From contig JACKEC010000018.1 of the NCBI GenBank assembly GCA_020633195.1, forward strand, positions 124,001 through 188,000: a stretch of DNA of 64,000 bases. Reading direction: 5' to 3'. Position 1 is the first letter of the stretch; each line of letters opens with the position of its first letter. The notes beneath the pieces were generated by a model, which was not told the DNA's origin, made no database searches, and was given only the letters and a program-made list of their open reading frames with translations. Positions 8,436-16,628 of this stretch are shown in pieces. This DNA comes from Sandaracinaceae bacterium. Its GTDB lineage: Bacteria > Myxococcota_A > Polyangia > Polyangiales > Sandaracinaceae. A program made the position numbers and the translations under genes.

Positions 8436-9176
8436 GTGCGACGGCAGGGACTCCGACGACGGCCCGACGGGCGACCCCTCGGGGCGCTGGCGTGCATCGC
8501 GCTGCTCGGACCGGTCCTGCTGAGCGGCTGCATCCTCGACCGCAGCGGGACCCAGCGATCGAGGACCGGGCTCGACGGATCGGTGCCCGAGATGGACGCC
8601 GGCCGCGCGGACGGCGGCGTCGTCGGCCGCGACGCCACGACGCCGGACGCCGGCCCCCCGCCCGAGTGCTCCGCGGGGGACGCCCGGACCGTCCCCTGTG
8701 GCGGCTGCGGCTCGCTCACCGAGCGATGCGAGGGGGGCGGCTGGGTGGCGACCGGCCCGTGCGAGGAGATGCCGTCGTGCCCCGCGGGGATGGTCGAGAC
8801 GGAGATGGAGGCGTGCGGCAGCTGCGGGACTCACTCGCGCACGCGCACGTGCGGCGGGTGCGACGGCTGGGGCGACTGGACGCCGTTCGGCGCGTGCGCC
8901 GGCGAGGGTGACTGCGCGCCCGGAGACGTCCGCACGATCTCGGAGAGCTGCGCCTGCGACCGGGGCACGCGGACCGTGACCGACTCGTGCAACGCGTCCT
9001 GCACCTGGGACCGCAGCACCGGCGCGTGCAGTCAGCAGACCTGCGGCACCCTCTTCGGCGACGTGTGCCCGAACGATCGCGCGTGGCGCCCCTGCACGAT
9101 GTCGCTGCGGGCGCGCCAGTGCCGCTGCGACGGCAACAGCGGCGACTTCGTCGACTGCGACAACTCCACCTGTTAG
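8436..9176 (+). CDS. Cysteine-rich lipoprotein
   Basis: A 246-residue lipoprotein starting at GTG 8436 with an Arg-rich n-region and lipobox LLSGC (Cys32). A DAG-type linker (MDAGRADGG, TPDAGPPP) leads to a domain with many cysteines arranged in C-x2-C and C-x-C pairs, for example CGGCGS, CGSCGT, CGGCDG and ESCACD. The spacing suggests small disulfide-stabilised modules such as those seen in animal thrombospondin or myxobacterial adhesion proteins, but no named family is certain. Third gene of the lipoprotein run beginning at 6675; its stop is followed 9 bp later by the convergent CBS gene. Confidence 0.7.
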   Translation: MRRQGLRRRPDGRPLGALACIALLGPVLLSGCILDRSGTQRSRTGLDGSVPEMDAGRADGGVVGRDATTPDAGPPPECSAGDARTVPCGGCGSLTERCEGGGWVATGPCEEMPSCPAGMVETEMEACGSCGTHSRTRTCGGCDGWGDWTPFGACAGEGDCAPGDVRTISESCACDRGTRTVTDSCNASCTWDRSTGACSQQTCGTLFGDVCPNDRAWRPCTMSLRARQCRCDGNSGDFVDCDNSTC

Positions 9177-9185
9177 GCGCTGCCC

Positions 9186-9617
9186 TCAGGCGTTGGAGCT
9201 GCCGAGCACGCCGACCGCCCATCGCAGGAAGTCCGACTCGGTGACGATCCCCACCAGGGCGCCGTCGTCGACGACGGGGAGGCAGCCGAACTTGGTGTCG
9301 ACGAGGATCATCGCGGCCACGTCCGCGGGGGTGTCGGGGGACACGGTGGTGATGTCGGTGGTCATCACGTCACGAGCGAGCACCGACGCGATGGTGGTCT
9401 CGTCGTCCTCGCCGCGGACCTGCTCCAGGAACCGCGCCTGCGCGCGGAGCAGGTCTCGATGGGAGACGATGCCCACCAGCTCCTCGTCTCGCATCACCGG
9501 CAGATGGCGGATCCGTCGCGAGGTCATCGCGGAGGTGGCGAAGAGGACGTCCTGCTCCTCCGCGAGGGTGACGACGTCGGCGGTCATGAGGTCGGCGACG
9601 GTGGTTCGGGTGGCCAT
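9186..9617 (-). CDS. CBS-domain pair protein
   Basis: A 143-residue cytoplasmic protein consisting of two CBS motifs and nothing else. The first runs from about residue 5 (VADLMTADVVTLAEE) to residue 55 (LVGIVSHRDLL); the second from about residue 82 (ARDVMTTDITTVSPD) to the end (LVGIVTESDFLRW). CBS pairs (Bateman modules) bind adenosyl ligands such as AMP, ATP or S-adenosylmethionine and act as energy or redox sensors. ATG 9617 was preferred over a TTG three codons upstream. It is probably co-oriented with the DsbA-fold gene that starts at 10835. Confidence 0.9.
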   Translation of the reverse strand: MATRTTVADLMTADVVTLAEEQDVLFATSAMTSRRIRHLPVMRDEELVGIVSHRDLLRAQARFLEQVRGEDDETTIASVLARDVMTTDITTVSPDTPADVAAMILVDTKFGCLPVVDDGALVGIVTESDFLRWAVGVLGSSNA

Positions 9618-9650
9618 GCCGTCCAAGTAGACACGGCGCCGCGCGCCGCC

Positions 9651-10835
9651 TCACCGAGGGGCGCCAGCGATCTTCGCGCGCAGGATCCAGAGGCGGTCCT
9701 GCCCGGTCACCCGGTAGCCCCCGAGCTGGTAGCTCGGGACGCCCCAGAGCCCGAGGTCCATCAGCTCGCGGCGGTTCGTCTCGACCCTCTCGCGCCACGA
9801 CGGGTCGGCGAGCGCGGCGCGGGCGTCGGTCCAGCGCAGCCCGGCGCGCTCCACGATGCGACGCAGATCGCGATCGTCGGCGACGTCGAGCGCCTCGGAC
9901 CAGATGCCCGTCATCGCCGACGTGACGAGCTCGCCGGCCCGGCCCTCGGCGAGCGCGAACGGGTAGAGGGCGAGGCAGCGCTCGACGCCGACCCCGAGCG
10001 GGTCGCAGATGCGCCCGAAGGGGATGCCGAGGCGGTCGGCCTCGCGCTTGGCGTCGTGGACGATGTAAAGGCGCTTCGCCCGCGGCACCTTCATCCCCCG
10101 CATCACCAGCGGCAGCACGGGCTTGACCCGGACCTCCGTGGGCAGCGCGAGCGTGCGCTCGAGCGCCAGGTACGAGTACGGGCTCCGAAACGAGAACCAG
10201 AAGTCGACGCCGTCGGCGCCGCGATCGGGCTCCGGCCACGCCGACTCGGGCCGGCGGCGCAGCAGGGACGGCACCCCGCCGAGCGCGACCTCGGCCAGGC
10301 CGAGGCGATCGACGCCCCAGAAGAACTGGCCGCCGACGCGGAGCATCCCGCCGAGGTAGTGGCCCTGACGGCGCAGTCGGTCCGAGCCCCCGTGCGCCCG
10401 CTCGACGGTGCCCGGCCGCGCCGCGGGCAGGTCGCCGCCGCGCCCACCCCAGACCGCCGCCCCGACCTCGACAGGATCGACGCCCATCATCAGGGCCGAG
10501 GCGGCGCGCTCGACGACGTCCCGCGACGGGGCCACCGCGTCGGCGGGGAAGTCGAGCTCGTAGTACCGCGCCAGCTCCACGCAGTCGGCGATCGCGTAGG
10601 CGAGCAAGACCTCCGGCTCGACGGTCTGCGCCTCGGGGACCGGATCGAGCACGACCTGGAGGGGGGCGGGCACCCGGTAGCGGTCCCGGAGCTCGGGGAG
10701 GAGCTGCGCGAGGAGATACGAGTAGGGGTCGTCGGGCTGGAAGAAGACCTCCGTGTCCCGACCGCCGCGGAGCCGGGGCTGCCAGGCCAGGTAGGTGGCG
10801 AGGCCCTGGCCGACGAGCCGTGAGCGGAGGGTCAT
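9651..10835 (-). CDS. Duplicated DsbA/HCCA-isomerase-fold protein
   Basis: A 394-residue protein with two halves of the same thioredoxin-type fold. The first half starts EVFFQPDDPYSYLLAQLL (29-46), the second DFWFSFRSPYSYLALERTL (211-229); both are the signature first strand and helix of the DsbA / 2-hydroxychromene-2-carboxylate isomerase family. Neither half carries the redox CxxC, so a glutathione-dependent isomerase or a non-redox role fits better than thiol oxidation. The second half also shows a cis-Pro region (WGVPSYQLGG), typical of the family. Starts at ATG 10835; followed 33 bp later by the CBS gene. The ring-cleavage substrate, if any, is unknown. Confidence 0.75.
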   Translation of the reverse strand: MTLRSRLVGQGLATYLAWQPRLRGGRDTEVFFQPDDPYSYLLAQLLPELRDRYRVPAPLQVVLDPVPEAQTVEPEVLLAYAIADCVELARYYELDFPADAVAPSRDVVERAASALMMGVDPVEVGAAVWGGRGGDLPAARPGTVERAHGGSDRLRRQGHYLGGMLRVGGQFFWGVDRLGLAEVALGGVPSLLRRRPESAWPEPDRGADGVDFWFSFRSPYSYLALERTLALPTEVRVKPVLPLVMRGMKVPRAKRLYIVHDAKREADRLGIPFGRICDPLGVGVERCLALYPFALAEGRAGELVTSAMTGIWSEALDVADDRDLRRIVERAGLRWTDARAALADPSWRERVETNRRELMDLGLWGVPSYQLGGYRVTGQDRLWILRAKIAGAPR

Positions 10836-10947
10836 CGAGCGCGTCCCTGCATGGGCGGCATCGTGGGCCAGGAGACACCCTCAGGCGAGCCCACGCCCGA
10901 GATCATTGAGGGATTTCCCTGGCCCTCAGGCTGCAAAGCCTGGGGAC

Positions 10948-11022
10948 ATGCCTCTCATCCCCATGTTCGTCGCCTCCGTGGCCCTCGGCATCTTCGTCGC
11001 GACGCTGCGCCTGGGCCGCTGA
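10948..11022 (+). CDS. Possible 24-residue single-span membrane peptide
   Basis: ATG 10948 is preceded by GGGGAC at 2 bases distance and opens a 24-codon frame reading MPLIPMFVASVALGIF..., almost wholly hydrophobic and ending RLGR before TGA. Length and composition suit a one-pass inner-membrane microprotein, for example a toxin or regulator peptide. It lies in an otherwise gene-free stretch between divergent and convergent genes and is followed by a strong hairpin. Nothing but composition and position supports it, so treat it as a candidate only. Confidence 0.3.
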   Translation: MPLIPMFVASVALGIFVATLRLGR

Positions 11023-11023
11023 G

Positions 11024-11125
11024 TCCGACGACGCGAAGCGTCGGAGGATCTCAGTGGGGAGCGCGAAATGGGCTTGCCCTCGCCGGAGAAAATCGCCGGA
11101 GGCGATTTTGTCGACAGATCTTGAG
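11024..11125 (+). repeat. Modular intergenic hairpin repeat, copy A
   Basis: Three modules in a row: a GAA-loop hairpin (stem cgacgc/gcgtcg, about 11028-11042), a GGGAGCGCGA module with GGCTTGCC (about 11056-11084), and ATCGCC-GGA-GGCGAT followed by TCGACAGA and TTGAG (11091-11125). The same modules recur, rearranged and partly inverted, at 16399-16628 and 17255-17415. The block is non-coding apart from a short frame and sits between genes. Confidence 0.6.
11089..11109. terminator. Perfect 9-bp hairpin with T/A tracts, bidirectional terminator
   Basis: Stem AAAATCGCC / GGCGATTTT with a GGA loop. Each strand ends the hairpin with four T, so it can stop transcription from both sides; it lies between the small open frame at 10948 and the lipoprotein gene ending at 11200. 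Confidence 0.65.
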
Positions 11126-11141
11126 CTCCAGAAACGACGAA

Positions 11142-11192
11142 CGCCGGCCGCGCAGGAGCGCGACCGGCGATCGTGGAGCCCTCGGAGAGGGC
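11142..11192 (-). terminator. Two hairpins downstream of the disulfide-repeat lipoprotein
   Basis: Directly after the stop at 11200 (minus strand) come GCCCTC-TCC-GAGGGC (11178-11192) and an 11-bp stem with one mismatch (11142-11153 with 11158-11169), followed by TTT. Together they look like the transcription end of the gene at 11877. Confidence 0.5.
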
Positions 11193-11199
11193 GCTCGGC

Positions 11200-11877
11200 T
11201 CAGGGAGCGTTGTCGGGGACGCAGATCCCGTCGAGGGTTCCGCCGGGCAGCGTCACGCTGATGCATCGGTTCCCGATGTAGCAGTCGCTCGGCATGTCAC
11301 AGCGCTGGTAGCAGACCGACGTGGTGCCCGACACCGAGTAGCAGGCGCCCGTGAAGCCGTTGGCCGCCATGCACTCACCGTCGTTGGCGCACTCGTGCGT
11401 GCACAGGCTGCCCGAGGTCATCTCGGCCGGGATCGCCACGTCGTAACACATGTCCCGACCGTTGCAGTCGCCGGGCACGTCGCAGACGAGGTAGCCCGTC
11501 GACTCGATCGTGCAGCCCGAGGAGCAGCCGTCGCCGTTGTTGTTGTTGCCGTCGTCGCACTCCTCACCCGCGTCGATGACGCCATCGCCACAGAACACCT
11601 CGACCATGCAGTTGGCGCTGCACCCGTCGCCGTTGCGGTTGTTTCCGTCGTCGCAGCCCTCGCCGACGTCGAGGACCCCGTCGCCGCACAGGGTCTCGAC
11701 CATACAACCGGCGCTGCAACCGTCTCCGCTCACGTTGTTGCCGTCGTCACACCCCTCCCCACGGTCGAGGAAGCCATCTCCGCAGAAGCCGTCGTCGACC
11801 ACGGTGATCTTGCAGCCCCCCACCCCAAACGCGAGGGCGAGCGCGCCCCCGTAGAACACCAAGCTCCATCGATTCAT
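11200..11877 (-). CDS. Lipoprotein with three myxobacterial disulfide repeats
   Basis: A 225-residue lipoprotein from ATG 11877. The signal peptide ends in the lipobox GVGGC (Cys22). Three near-identical units follow, each reading CGDGxxDxGExCDDGNNxxGDGCSxxC; these match the Myxococcus cysteine-rich repeat (TIGR02232 / DUF4215) found in many secreted myxobacterial proteins. The C-terminal part (residues about 125-225) holds further paired cysteines in CDVPGDC, CTHEC, CYQRC and CDMPSDC. Expected at the cell surface, held by disulfides. An upstream in-frame ATG (11985) would overlap the divergent MBOAT gene and lacks a signal peptide. Confidence 0.85.
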   Translation of the reverse strand: MNRWSLVFYGGALALAFGVGGCKITVVDDGFCGDGFLDRGEGCDDGNNVSGDGCSAGCMVETLCGDGVLDVGEGCDDGNNRNGDGCSANCMVEVFCGDGVIDAGEECDDGNNNNGDGCSSGCTIESTGYLVCDVPGDCNGRDMCYDVAIPAEMTSGSLCTHECANDGECMAANGFTGACYSVSGTTSVCYQRCDMPSDCYIGNRCISVTLPGGTLDGICVPDNAP

Positions 11878-11974
11878 CGAATCACCTCCCGGCGAACCGG
11901 ATTCTACATCATCCTCGTCGCCGACGTTTTGCCCGCGCGGGGTCGTACGACTACAACCGACGCGCCTCGGGCCC

Positions 11975-13507
11975 ATGCTCTTCAACAGCCTCGACTATTT
12001 TGCGTTTCTCGGCCTGACGCTCGCCGGCTTCTGGGCGATCCGGTTCCTGGGCCCCGAGCGCGACGACGGTCCCCGCACCCGCGGGGCGTGGCTGCGGCTG
12101 CTGTTCGTCTTCCTGGCGAGCTGCGCGTTCTACATGGCGTGGAACTGGCGCTACATCGGCCTGATCCTCTTCTCCACGCTCCTGGACTACTGCGCCGGGC
12201 TGGGGATCCACGCGGCCAAGAGCTCCCGCGCCAAGAAGGCTTGGCTGGGTCTGAGCCTGGCCGGGAACCTGGGCCTGCTCGGGGTCTTCAAGTACTTCAA
12301 CTTCTTCTCGGAGGCGACGGGGGACGTCCTGAGCCTCTTCGGCGTGGCGATCCACGCCCCCGTCCTCGACGTGCTGCTGCCCGTGGGCATCAGCTTCTAT
12401 ACGTTCCAGACCCTCAGCTACACGATCGACGTCTACCGGGGCCGCCTCGAGCCCGTCCGGAACCCGATCGAGTTCGCCTTCTACGTCACCTTCTTCGCCC
12501 AGCTCGTCGCCGGCCCGATCGTCCGCGCCTCCGAGCTGCTCCCCCAGCTCCGGCGCCCGCCGTGGCTCGATCGCGAGCGCGTCGGCCACGGCCTGTTCCT
12601 GATCGCGATCGGCCTGATCAAGAAGGTCATCCTCGCGGACTTCGTCAGCGTGAACCTCGTCGACCGCGTCTTCGCCGACCCGAGCGCGTTCAGCGGCACC
12701 GAGACGATCATCGGCCTCTACGCCTTCACCCTGCAGATCTACGCCGACTTCTCGGGCTACACCGACGTCGCCCGCGGGTCCTCGCTGCTGTTCGGCATCG
12801 AGCTGCCCGAGAACTTCGACCGGCCCTACCAGGCCACGAGCGTCGCGGAGTTCTGGCGCCGCTGGCACATGACGCTGAGCACCTGGCTCCGCGACTACCT
12901 CTACTTCCCTCTCGGCGGCTCGAAGTCCGGCGAGCTCCGGACCTACTTCAACCTCTACCTCACGCTCTTCCTCATCGGCCTCTGGCACGGCGCGTCCTGG
13001 ACCTTCGTGATCTACGGCAACCTGCAGGCCGCGGCGGTGATGTGGAACCGCTACCTCGTCCGCGAGCGCGCGGCGCGCCGCGGCCCGACCCGCCCCTCGT
13101 CGGTCTACCTCCTCGCGAGCGCCTGGAACCGCCTCAACGATCTCTTGCGCGGCGGCCTCGACAGGGACCCCCTCTGGCTCACCGCCGTGAAGGTCCTCCT
13201 GACGATGCAGTTCGTCGTGTTCTCCCGGATCCTCTTTCGCGCCACCGGGCTCGACAACGCCGAGCTCGTCGCCTCACGCGTGGTCAGCGGGACCTGGTCC
13301 GTGGCCCAGGTGTCGACGGAGCTCTGGGGAGTTCTTCTCGCCGGATTCGTCTTGCATTACCTTCCGCGATCCTGGCTCGAATCCTTGCGCTCCCGCTTCG
13401 TCCAACTGCCACCTTGGGCCCAGGGAATCGCCCTGGCCCTCGTGGGCGTCGTGCTCGCGATCTTCGTCACGGCCGAGGCCGTGCCCTACATCTACTTCCA
13501 GTTCTGA
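11975..13507 (+). CDS. MBOAT family membrane O-acyltransferase (AlgI/DltB-like)
   Basis: A 510-residue integral membrane protein with about ten hydrophobic segments. It opens with MLFNSLDYFAFLGLTL, the usual N-terminus of AlgI-type acyltransferases, and contains LPVGISFYTFQTLSYTIDVYRG, FWRRWHMTLSTWLRDYLYFPLGGS and the catalytic His in LIGLWHGASWTFVIYG, all hallmarks of the MBOAT family. These proteins carry acyl groups across the inner membrane to an extracytoplasmic acceptor such as alginate, teichoic acid or peptidoglycan. The next gene starts one base inside the stop codon and encodes an SGNH hydrolase, a usual partner for transfer to the glycan. Confidence 0.92.
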   Translation: MLFNSLDYFAFLGLTLAGFWAIRFLGPERDDGPRTRGAWLRLLFVFLASCAFYMAWNWRYIGLILFSTLLDYCAGLGIHAAKSSRAKKAWLGLSLAGNLGLLGVFKYFNFFSEATGDVLSLFGVAIHAPVLDVLLPVGISFYTFQTLSYTIDVYRGRLEPVRNPIEFAFYVTFFAQLVAGPIVRASELLPQLRRPPWLDRERVGHGLFLIAIGLIKKVILADFVSVNLVDRVFADPSAFSGTETIIGLYAFTLQIYADFSGYTDVARGSSLLFGIELPENFDRPYQATSVAEFWRRWHMTLSTWLRDYLYFPLGGSKSGELRTYFNLYLTLFLIGLWHGASWTFVIYGNLQAAAVMWNRYLVRERAARRGPTRPSSVYLLASAWNRLNDLLRGGLDRDPLWLTAVKVLLTMQFVVFSRILFRATGLDNAELVASRVVSGTWSVAQVSTELWGVLLAGFVLHYLPRSWLESLRSRFVQLPPWAQGIALALVGVVLAIFVTAEAVPYIYFQF

Positions 13508-15102
13508 TGAGCGAACGAGACGACGAGCTGCTCGGTGAGGAGGGGTCGAACACGATCCTCGATCAGCTCGACTCCCTCGACGAGCGGGTCGGGTCGCCCT
13601 CGATGACGCGCGCCGGCCTCGCGCACCTCGGGGTCGTCGTGCTCGTGCTCGCCGGCCTCGCGGCGCTCCCCTACGCGTCGACCGACCTGCGCCGCTGGCA
13701 GCCCTGGGTCGAGGGTGAGGGCGTCCCGATCGTCCGCATGTTCCAGGGCGACGGAACGACCGAGGCCGGCATGGCGCTCGCCACCGGCGGCGCGGTGACC
13801 CGCGGCTCGGACGAGGCCGTCGTGGCCACGCTCGGTGAGGCGGTCGCCGCCAACCTCGCGGCGGACGACGAGGCCGCGCCCGCGCCGGACGTGGAGCCGG
13901 TGGCCCCGGACGAGGCGCCTCCGGCGGTGCGCATCGACCCGAGCGAGCTCGAGGGGCTCGTCCGCGAGCTCGAGGATCCAGGCGGGCGCGCGATGCGACC
14001 GTTCTACGAGGCGCTGCTCCGGACCGGGCAGCGCGAGGCCGGCGCGATCACGCGGGTCGCTCACTACGGCGACTCCTCCATCGCGGGCGACGGCATCACC
14101 GTGACGATGCGCCGGCTCCTGCAGCGGCGCTTCGGCGACGCGGGCCACGGCTTCGTGCTCATCGCGCGGGGCACGATGCCCTACCACCACCAGGACATCC
14201 GCCACAGCGCCGAGGGCCCGTGGGACCTCGACCAGCTCGTGCGCGCGGGCCGCCGGGACCACGTCTACGGCTACGGCGGCGTCCTCTACCGGGCGGGCGG
14301 CGGCACCACCGCCCGGTTCGGGACCGACGACAGAGGCCCGGTCGGCGGCAGCGTCTCGCGCTTCGAGCTCTGGTACCGGCAGCAGCCCCGCGGCGGCCGC
14401 GTGGACCTGCGCGTCGACGACGGCGAGCGCGAGGTCGTGAGCACCCGCGGCGAGACGACCGAGGACGCGTGGCACACCGTCAGCGTCCCCGACGGGCCGC
14501 ACCGGATCGAGCTGCGCACGATCGGCGGCGGCGAGAGCCAGCTCTACGGCATGGTCCTCGAGCGCGAAGGCCCCGGCGTCGTCTACGACTCGCTGGGCAT
14601 GGTCGGCGCCCGCGCGCGCCGCATGCTCGGCCTCGACCCCGAGCACTTCCGCGCGCAGCACGGGCACCGCCAGACCAACCTCATCGTCCTCGCGTTCGGG
14701 GGCAACGACGCCGACGACGTCGGCCGCACCCCGGAGCAGTTCGAGGACGACTTCCGGCAGATCATCCGCCTCGCCCGGCGCGCTCGCCCCGAGGCCGGCT
14801 GCCTCCTCATGGCGCCGCTCGACCAGGCGCGCCGCGACGACCGCGGCAACATCGTGACGATGGACCAGGTCCCGGTGATCGTCGCCGCCGAGCGCCGCGC
14901 CGCCGCGGCCGAGGGGTGCGCGTTCTTCGACACGTACGAGGCGATGGGCGGCGACGGCGCGATGCGCCGCTGGTTCCGCAGCAACCCGCGCCTCGCGTTC
15001 GGCGACTTCCGCCACGCGACGCCGGCCGGCTATCGGGTGGTCGGCAACATGCTCTACCGCGCGATCCTGAAGGGCTTCAGCGACTACCTGACGCAATCGT
15101 GA
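13507..15102 (+). CDS. Membrane-anchored SGNH/GDSL hydrolase, probable glycan O-acyltransferase partner
   Basis: A 531-residue protein whose ATG overlaps the MBOAT stop (TGATG). Residues about 36-56 form one membrane span, so the rest is periplasmic. After an Ala/Glu/Asp linker the SGNH domain begins: block I HYGDSS with Ser190, block III FGGND, and block V DFRH with Asp500 and His503 completing the triad. A beta-rich insert (about 270-365) separates blocks I and III. SGNH proteins next to MBOATs (AlgJ/X, PatB, DltD types) finish transfer of acetyl groups to sugars. A second, related SGNH protein is encoded convergently at 15077-16369. Confidence 0.8.
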   Translation: MSERDDELLGEEGSNTILDQLDSLDERVGSPSMTRAGLAHLGVVVLVLAGLAALPYASTDLRRWQPWVEGEGVPIVRMFQGDGTTEAGMALATGGAVTRGSDEAVVATLGEAVAANLAADDEAAPAPDVEPVAPDEAPPAVRIDPSELEGLVRELEDPGGRAMRPFYEALLRTGQREAGAITRVAHYGDSSIAGDGITVTMRRLLQRRFGDAGHGFVLIARGTMPYHHQDIRHSAEGPWDLDQLVRAGRRDHVYGYGGVLYRAGGGTTARFGTDDRGPVGGSVSRFELWYRQQPRGGRVDLRVDDGEREVVSTRGETTEDAWHTVSVPDGPHRIELRTIGGGESQLYGMVLEREGPGVVYDSLGMVGARARRMLGLDPEHFRAQHGHRQTNLIVLAFGGNDADDVGRTPEQFEDDFRQIIRLARRARPEAGCLLMAPLDQARRDDRGNIVTMDQVPVIVAAERRAAAAEGCAFFDTYEAMGGDGAMRRWFRSNPRLAFGDFRHATPAGYRVVGNMLYRAILKGFSDYLTQS

Positions 15103-16369
15103 TCGGCGCCCCGGTCGGCGCCGACTCGGGCTCGTAGCCCGCCATGATCGCGTCGTGCAGGACCTCGCCGAGCCGCAGGTAGGCGCGGCCGGTGAAGTGG
15201 ACGAGGTCGCGCTGCGCGTAGGGCGGATCCGCCGCGGCCCAGCGGACCATCGAGAGCGGCCCACCGCCGAACTCCACGAGGTCGAAGAACCCGCAGCCGA
15301 AGGCGCGGGCCACGCGGCGCTGCACCTCGATGACCTGGTGGGTCCGCGGCCGATCGACGAGCTCGCCGTCCTCGCGGCGCGGCCGGTCGCTCGGGCCGAT
15401 CAGGAGACAGGACGCGTTGGGCACGGTCCCGCGCATGCGCCCGACCACCTGCCACAGCTCCGTCTCGTAGTCCTCGATGGGGTGGCTGTCGTCGCCGCTC
15501 TCGTTGGTGCCGTACGCGAGCACCACGAGGCTCGGGTTGATGTTGCGCAGGGACGGCGCGTCGAGGTCTTCCTGCCAGAGGAGCTGCGAGACCGCGCGGG
15601 CGCCGTTGAGGCCGAGCGTGTCGACGATCACGCCCGCCTGCTCGCGCTCCACCGAGACCCCGAAGATGCGCACCGGTCCGTCGCCGCGGGCCCGGACCTC
15701 GAGCGTGTGGTGCTCGTCCGTGAGGCCGTCGATCGGCTCGATCCCCGTCGCGGTCTCGTCCGCGGCGGTGACGATGTGCCGGACGCGTCGGCCGTCGACG
15801 CGGAGATCGAAGCTGCCGCCCCCCGGCTGCCGGAGGTAGTGCACCACGAACCGCCCCGCGGTCGCGCTGCCGGTGTCGATGCGGCCCCACGCGCTCGAGT
15901 GGCTGGCCTCGACGGCCATCCCCGCGAACCCGAGCGGCTCGACGTCCCGCGAGCTCGCCACGATGCGGTGCGCGGTCCACATGCGGCTCGACTCGACGGT
16001 CGGGCCGCCGAGGTGCCGGTAGTGACGCCACGGCCGGACGGGCATGAGGTAGCCGTGCCCCGCGTCGCCGAAGCGCTCCTGGAGGCGCTCGCGCACCACG
16101 TTGGTGAAGAAGTCCGCCGCGACGTGCGACGCCCCGTAGAACACGACGCGCGCCTGCTCCCCGTTCTCGGCGCGCCTCAGCGCGTCGTGGAACGAGCGCA
16201 TCGCCTGACCGCTCGGATCGTAGAGCCCGATGGGCTCACCGAACGCCGGCGCCTCTTCCTCGACGACCGCGTCGGGAGGAGACTGCAAGGCAGCTTGCGG
16301 TTGCGCGGCCGCGGCGGCGGGCGCGAGGAGGAGGAGCGCGAGGACGGCGGGGCGCATCCCCCTCACCAT
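15077..16369 (-). CDS. Secreted SGNH hydrolase, paralogue of the neighbouring one
   Basis: A 430-residue protein with signal peptide MVRGMRPAVLALLLLAPAAA. Block I is FYGASH (Ser81), block III is AYGTNE, and block V is DLVH (Asp388, His391), so the SGNH triad is complete. Domain order, the shared RRAENG/RFGDAGHGY region and the beta insert match the protein at 13507-15102, showing that the two are paralogues. Unlike it, this one has a cleavable signal instead of a membrane anchor. The last 26 bases overlap the 3' end of the convergent gene. Start at Met 16369 is preferred; Met 16357 is possible. Confidence 0.8.
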   Translation of the reverse strand: MVRGMRPAVLALLLLAPAAAAAQPQAALQSPPDAVVEEEAPAFGEPIGLYDPSGQAMRSFHDALRRAENGEQARVVFYGASHVAADFFTNVVRERLQERFGDAGHGYLMPVRPWRHYRHLGGPTVESSRMWTAHRIVASSRDVEPLGFAGMAVEASHSSAWGRIDTGSATAGRFVVHYLRQPGGGSFDLRVDGRRVRHIVTAADETATGIEPIDGLTDEHHTLEVRARGDGPVRIFGVSVEREQAGVIVDTLGLNGARAVSQLLWQEDLDAPSLRNINPSLVVLAYGTNESGDDSHPIEDYETELWQVVGRMRGTVPNASCLLIGPSDRPRREDGELVDRPRTHQVIEVQRRVARAFGCGFFDLVEFGGGPLSMVRWAAADPPYAQRDLVHFTGRAYLRLGEVLHDAIMAGYEPESAPTGAPITIASGSR

Positions 16370-16398
16370 GTTCACACGGGCCGTCGGGGTCAAATTCC

Positions 16399-16628
16399 TC
16401 TCAGGGTCTGTCGATCCATCGCCTCCGGCGATTCCTCGCCAGAGATCCTCCGTTGCTTCGGGTCGGACTCAGTGGCTGAGCGACCGGAGGTCGTGACCGC
16501 GCGAAGCGCGGTCCGGCCGACCGGCGCGCTCCGCGCGCCGCCCGCGCCCGAAGGGCGCGTACTGGGGTGGGAGCGCGAGCCGGCTTTGCCGGTCGCGCGG
16601 GAGGGGTGCGAAGCACCCCTCCGGAGAC
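16399..16628 (+). repeat. Modular intergenic hairpin repeat, copy B
   Basis: A gene-free stretch made of hairpins. It holds, in order: the inverted module CTCAGGGTCTGTCGA with ATCGCC-TCC-GGCGAT (16399-16433), hairpins with GAA loops (gaccgcgc/gcgcggtc near 16497-16515 and gcgccc/gggcgc near 16544-16558), the 43-bp block at 16564-16606, and GGAGGGGTGC-GAA-GCACCCCTCC (16600-16622) ending at the stop codon of the next gene. Confidence 0.65.
16564..16606 (+). repeat. 43-bp perfect direct repeat, copy 1
   Basis: Identical base for base to 17347-17389. Its centre forms a hairpin (GCGCGA-CCGGC-TTT-GCCGG-TCGCGC with one bulged G). Both copies sit just beyond the 3' end of a minus-strand lipoprotein gene. 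Confidence 0.85.

Noticed and set aside
11173..13506. Long upstream extension of the first SGNH hydrolase frame
   Set aside because: The frame runs antisense to the disulfide-repeat lipoprotein and through the MBOAT gene; the true start is ATG 13507, coupled to the MBOAT stop.
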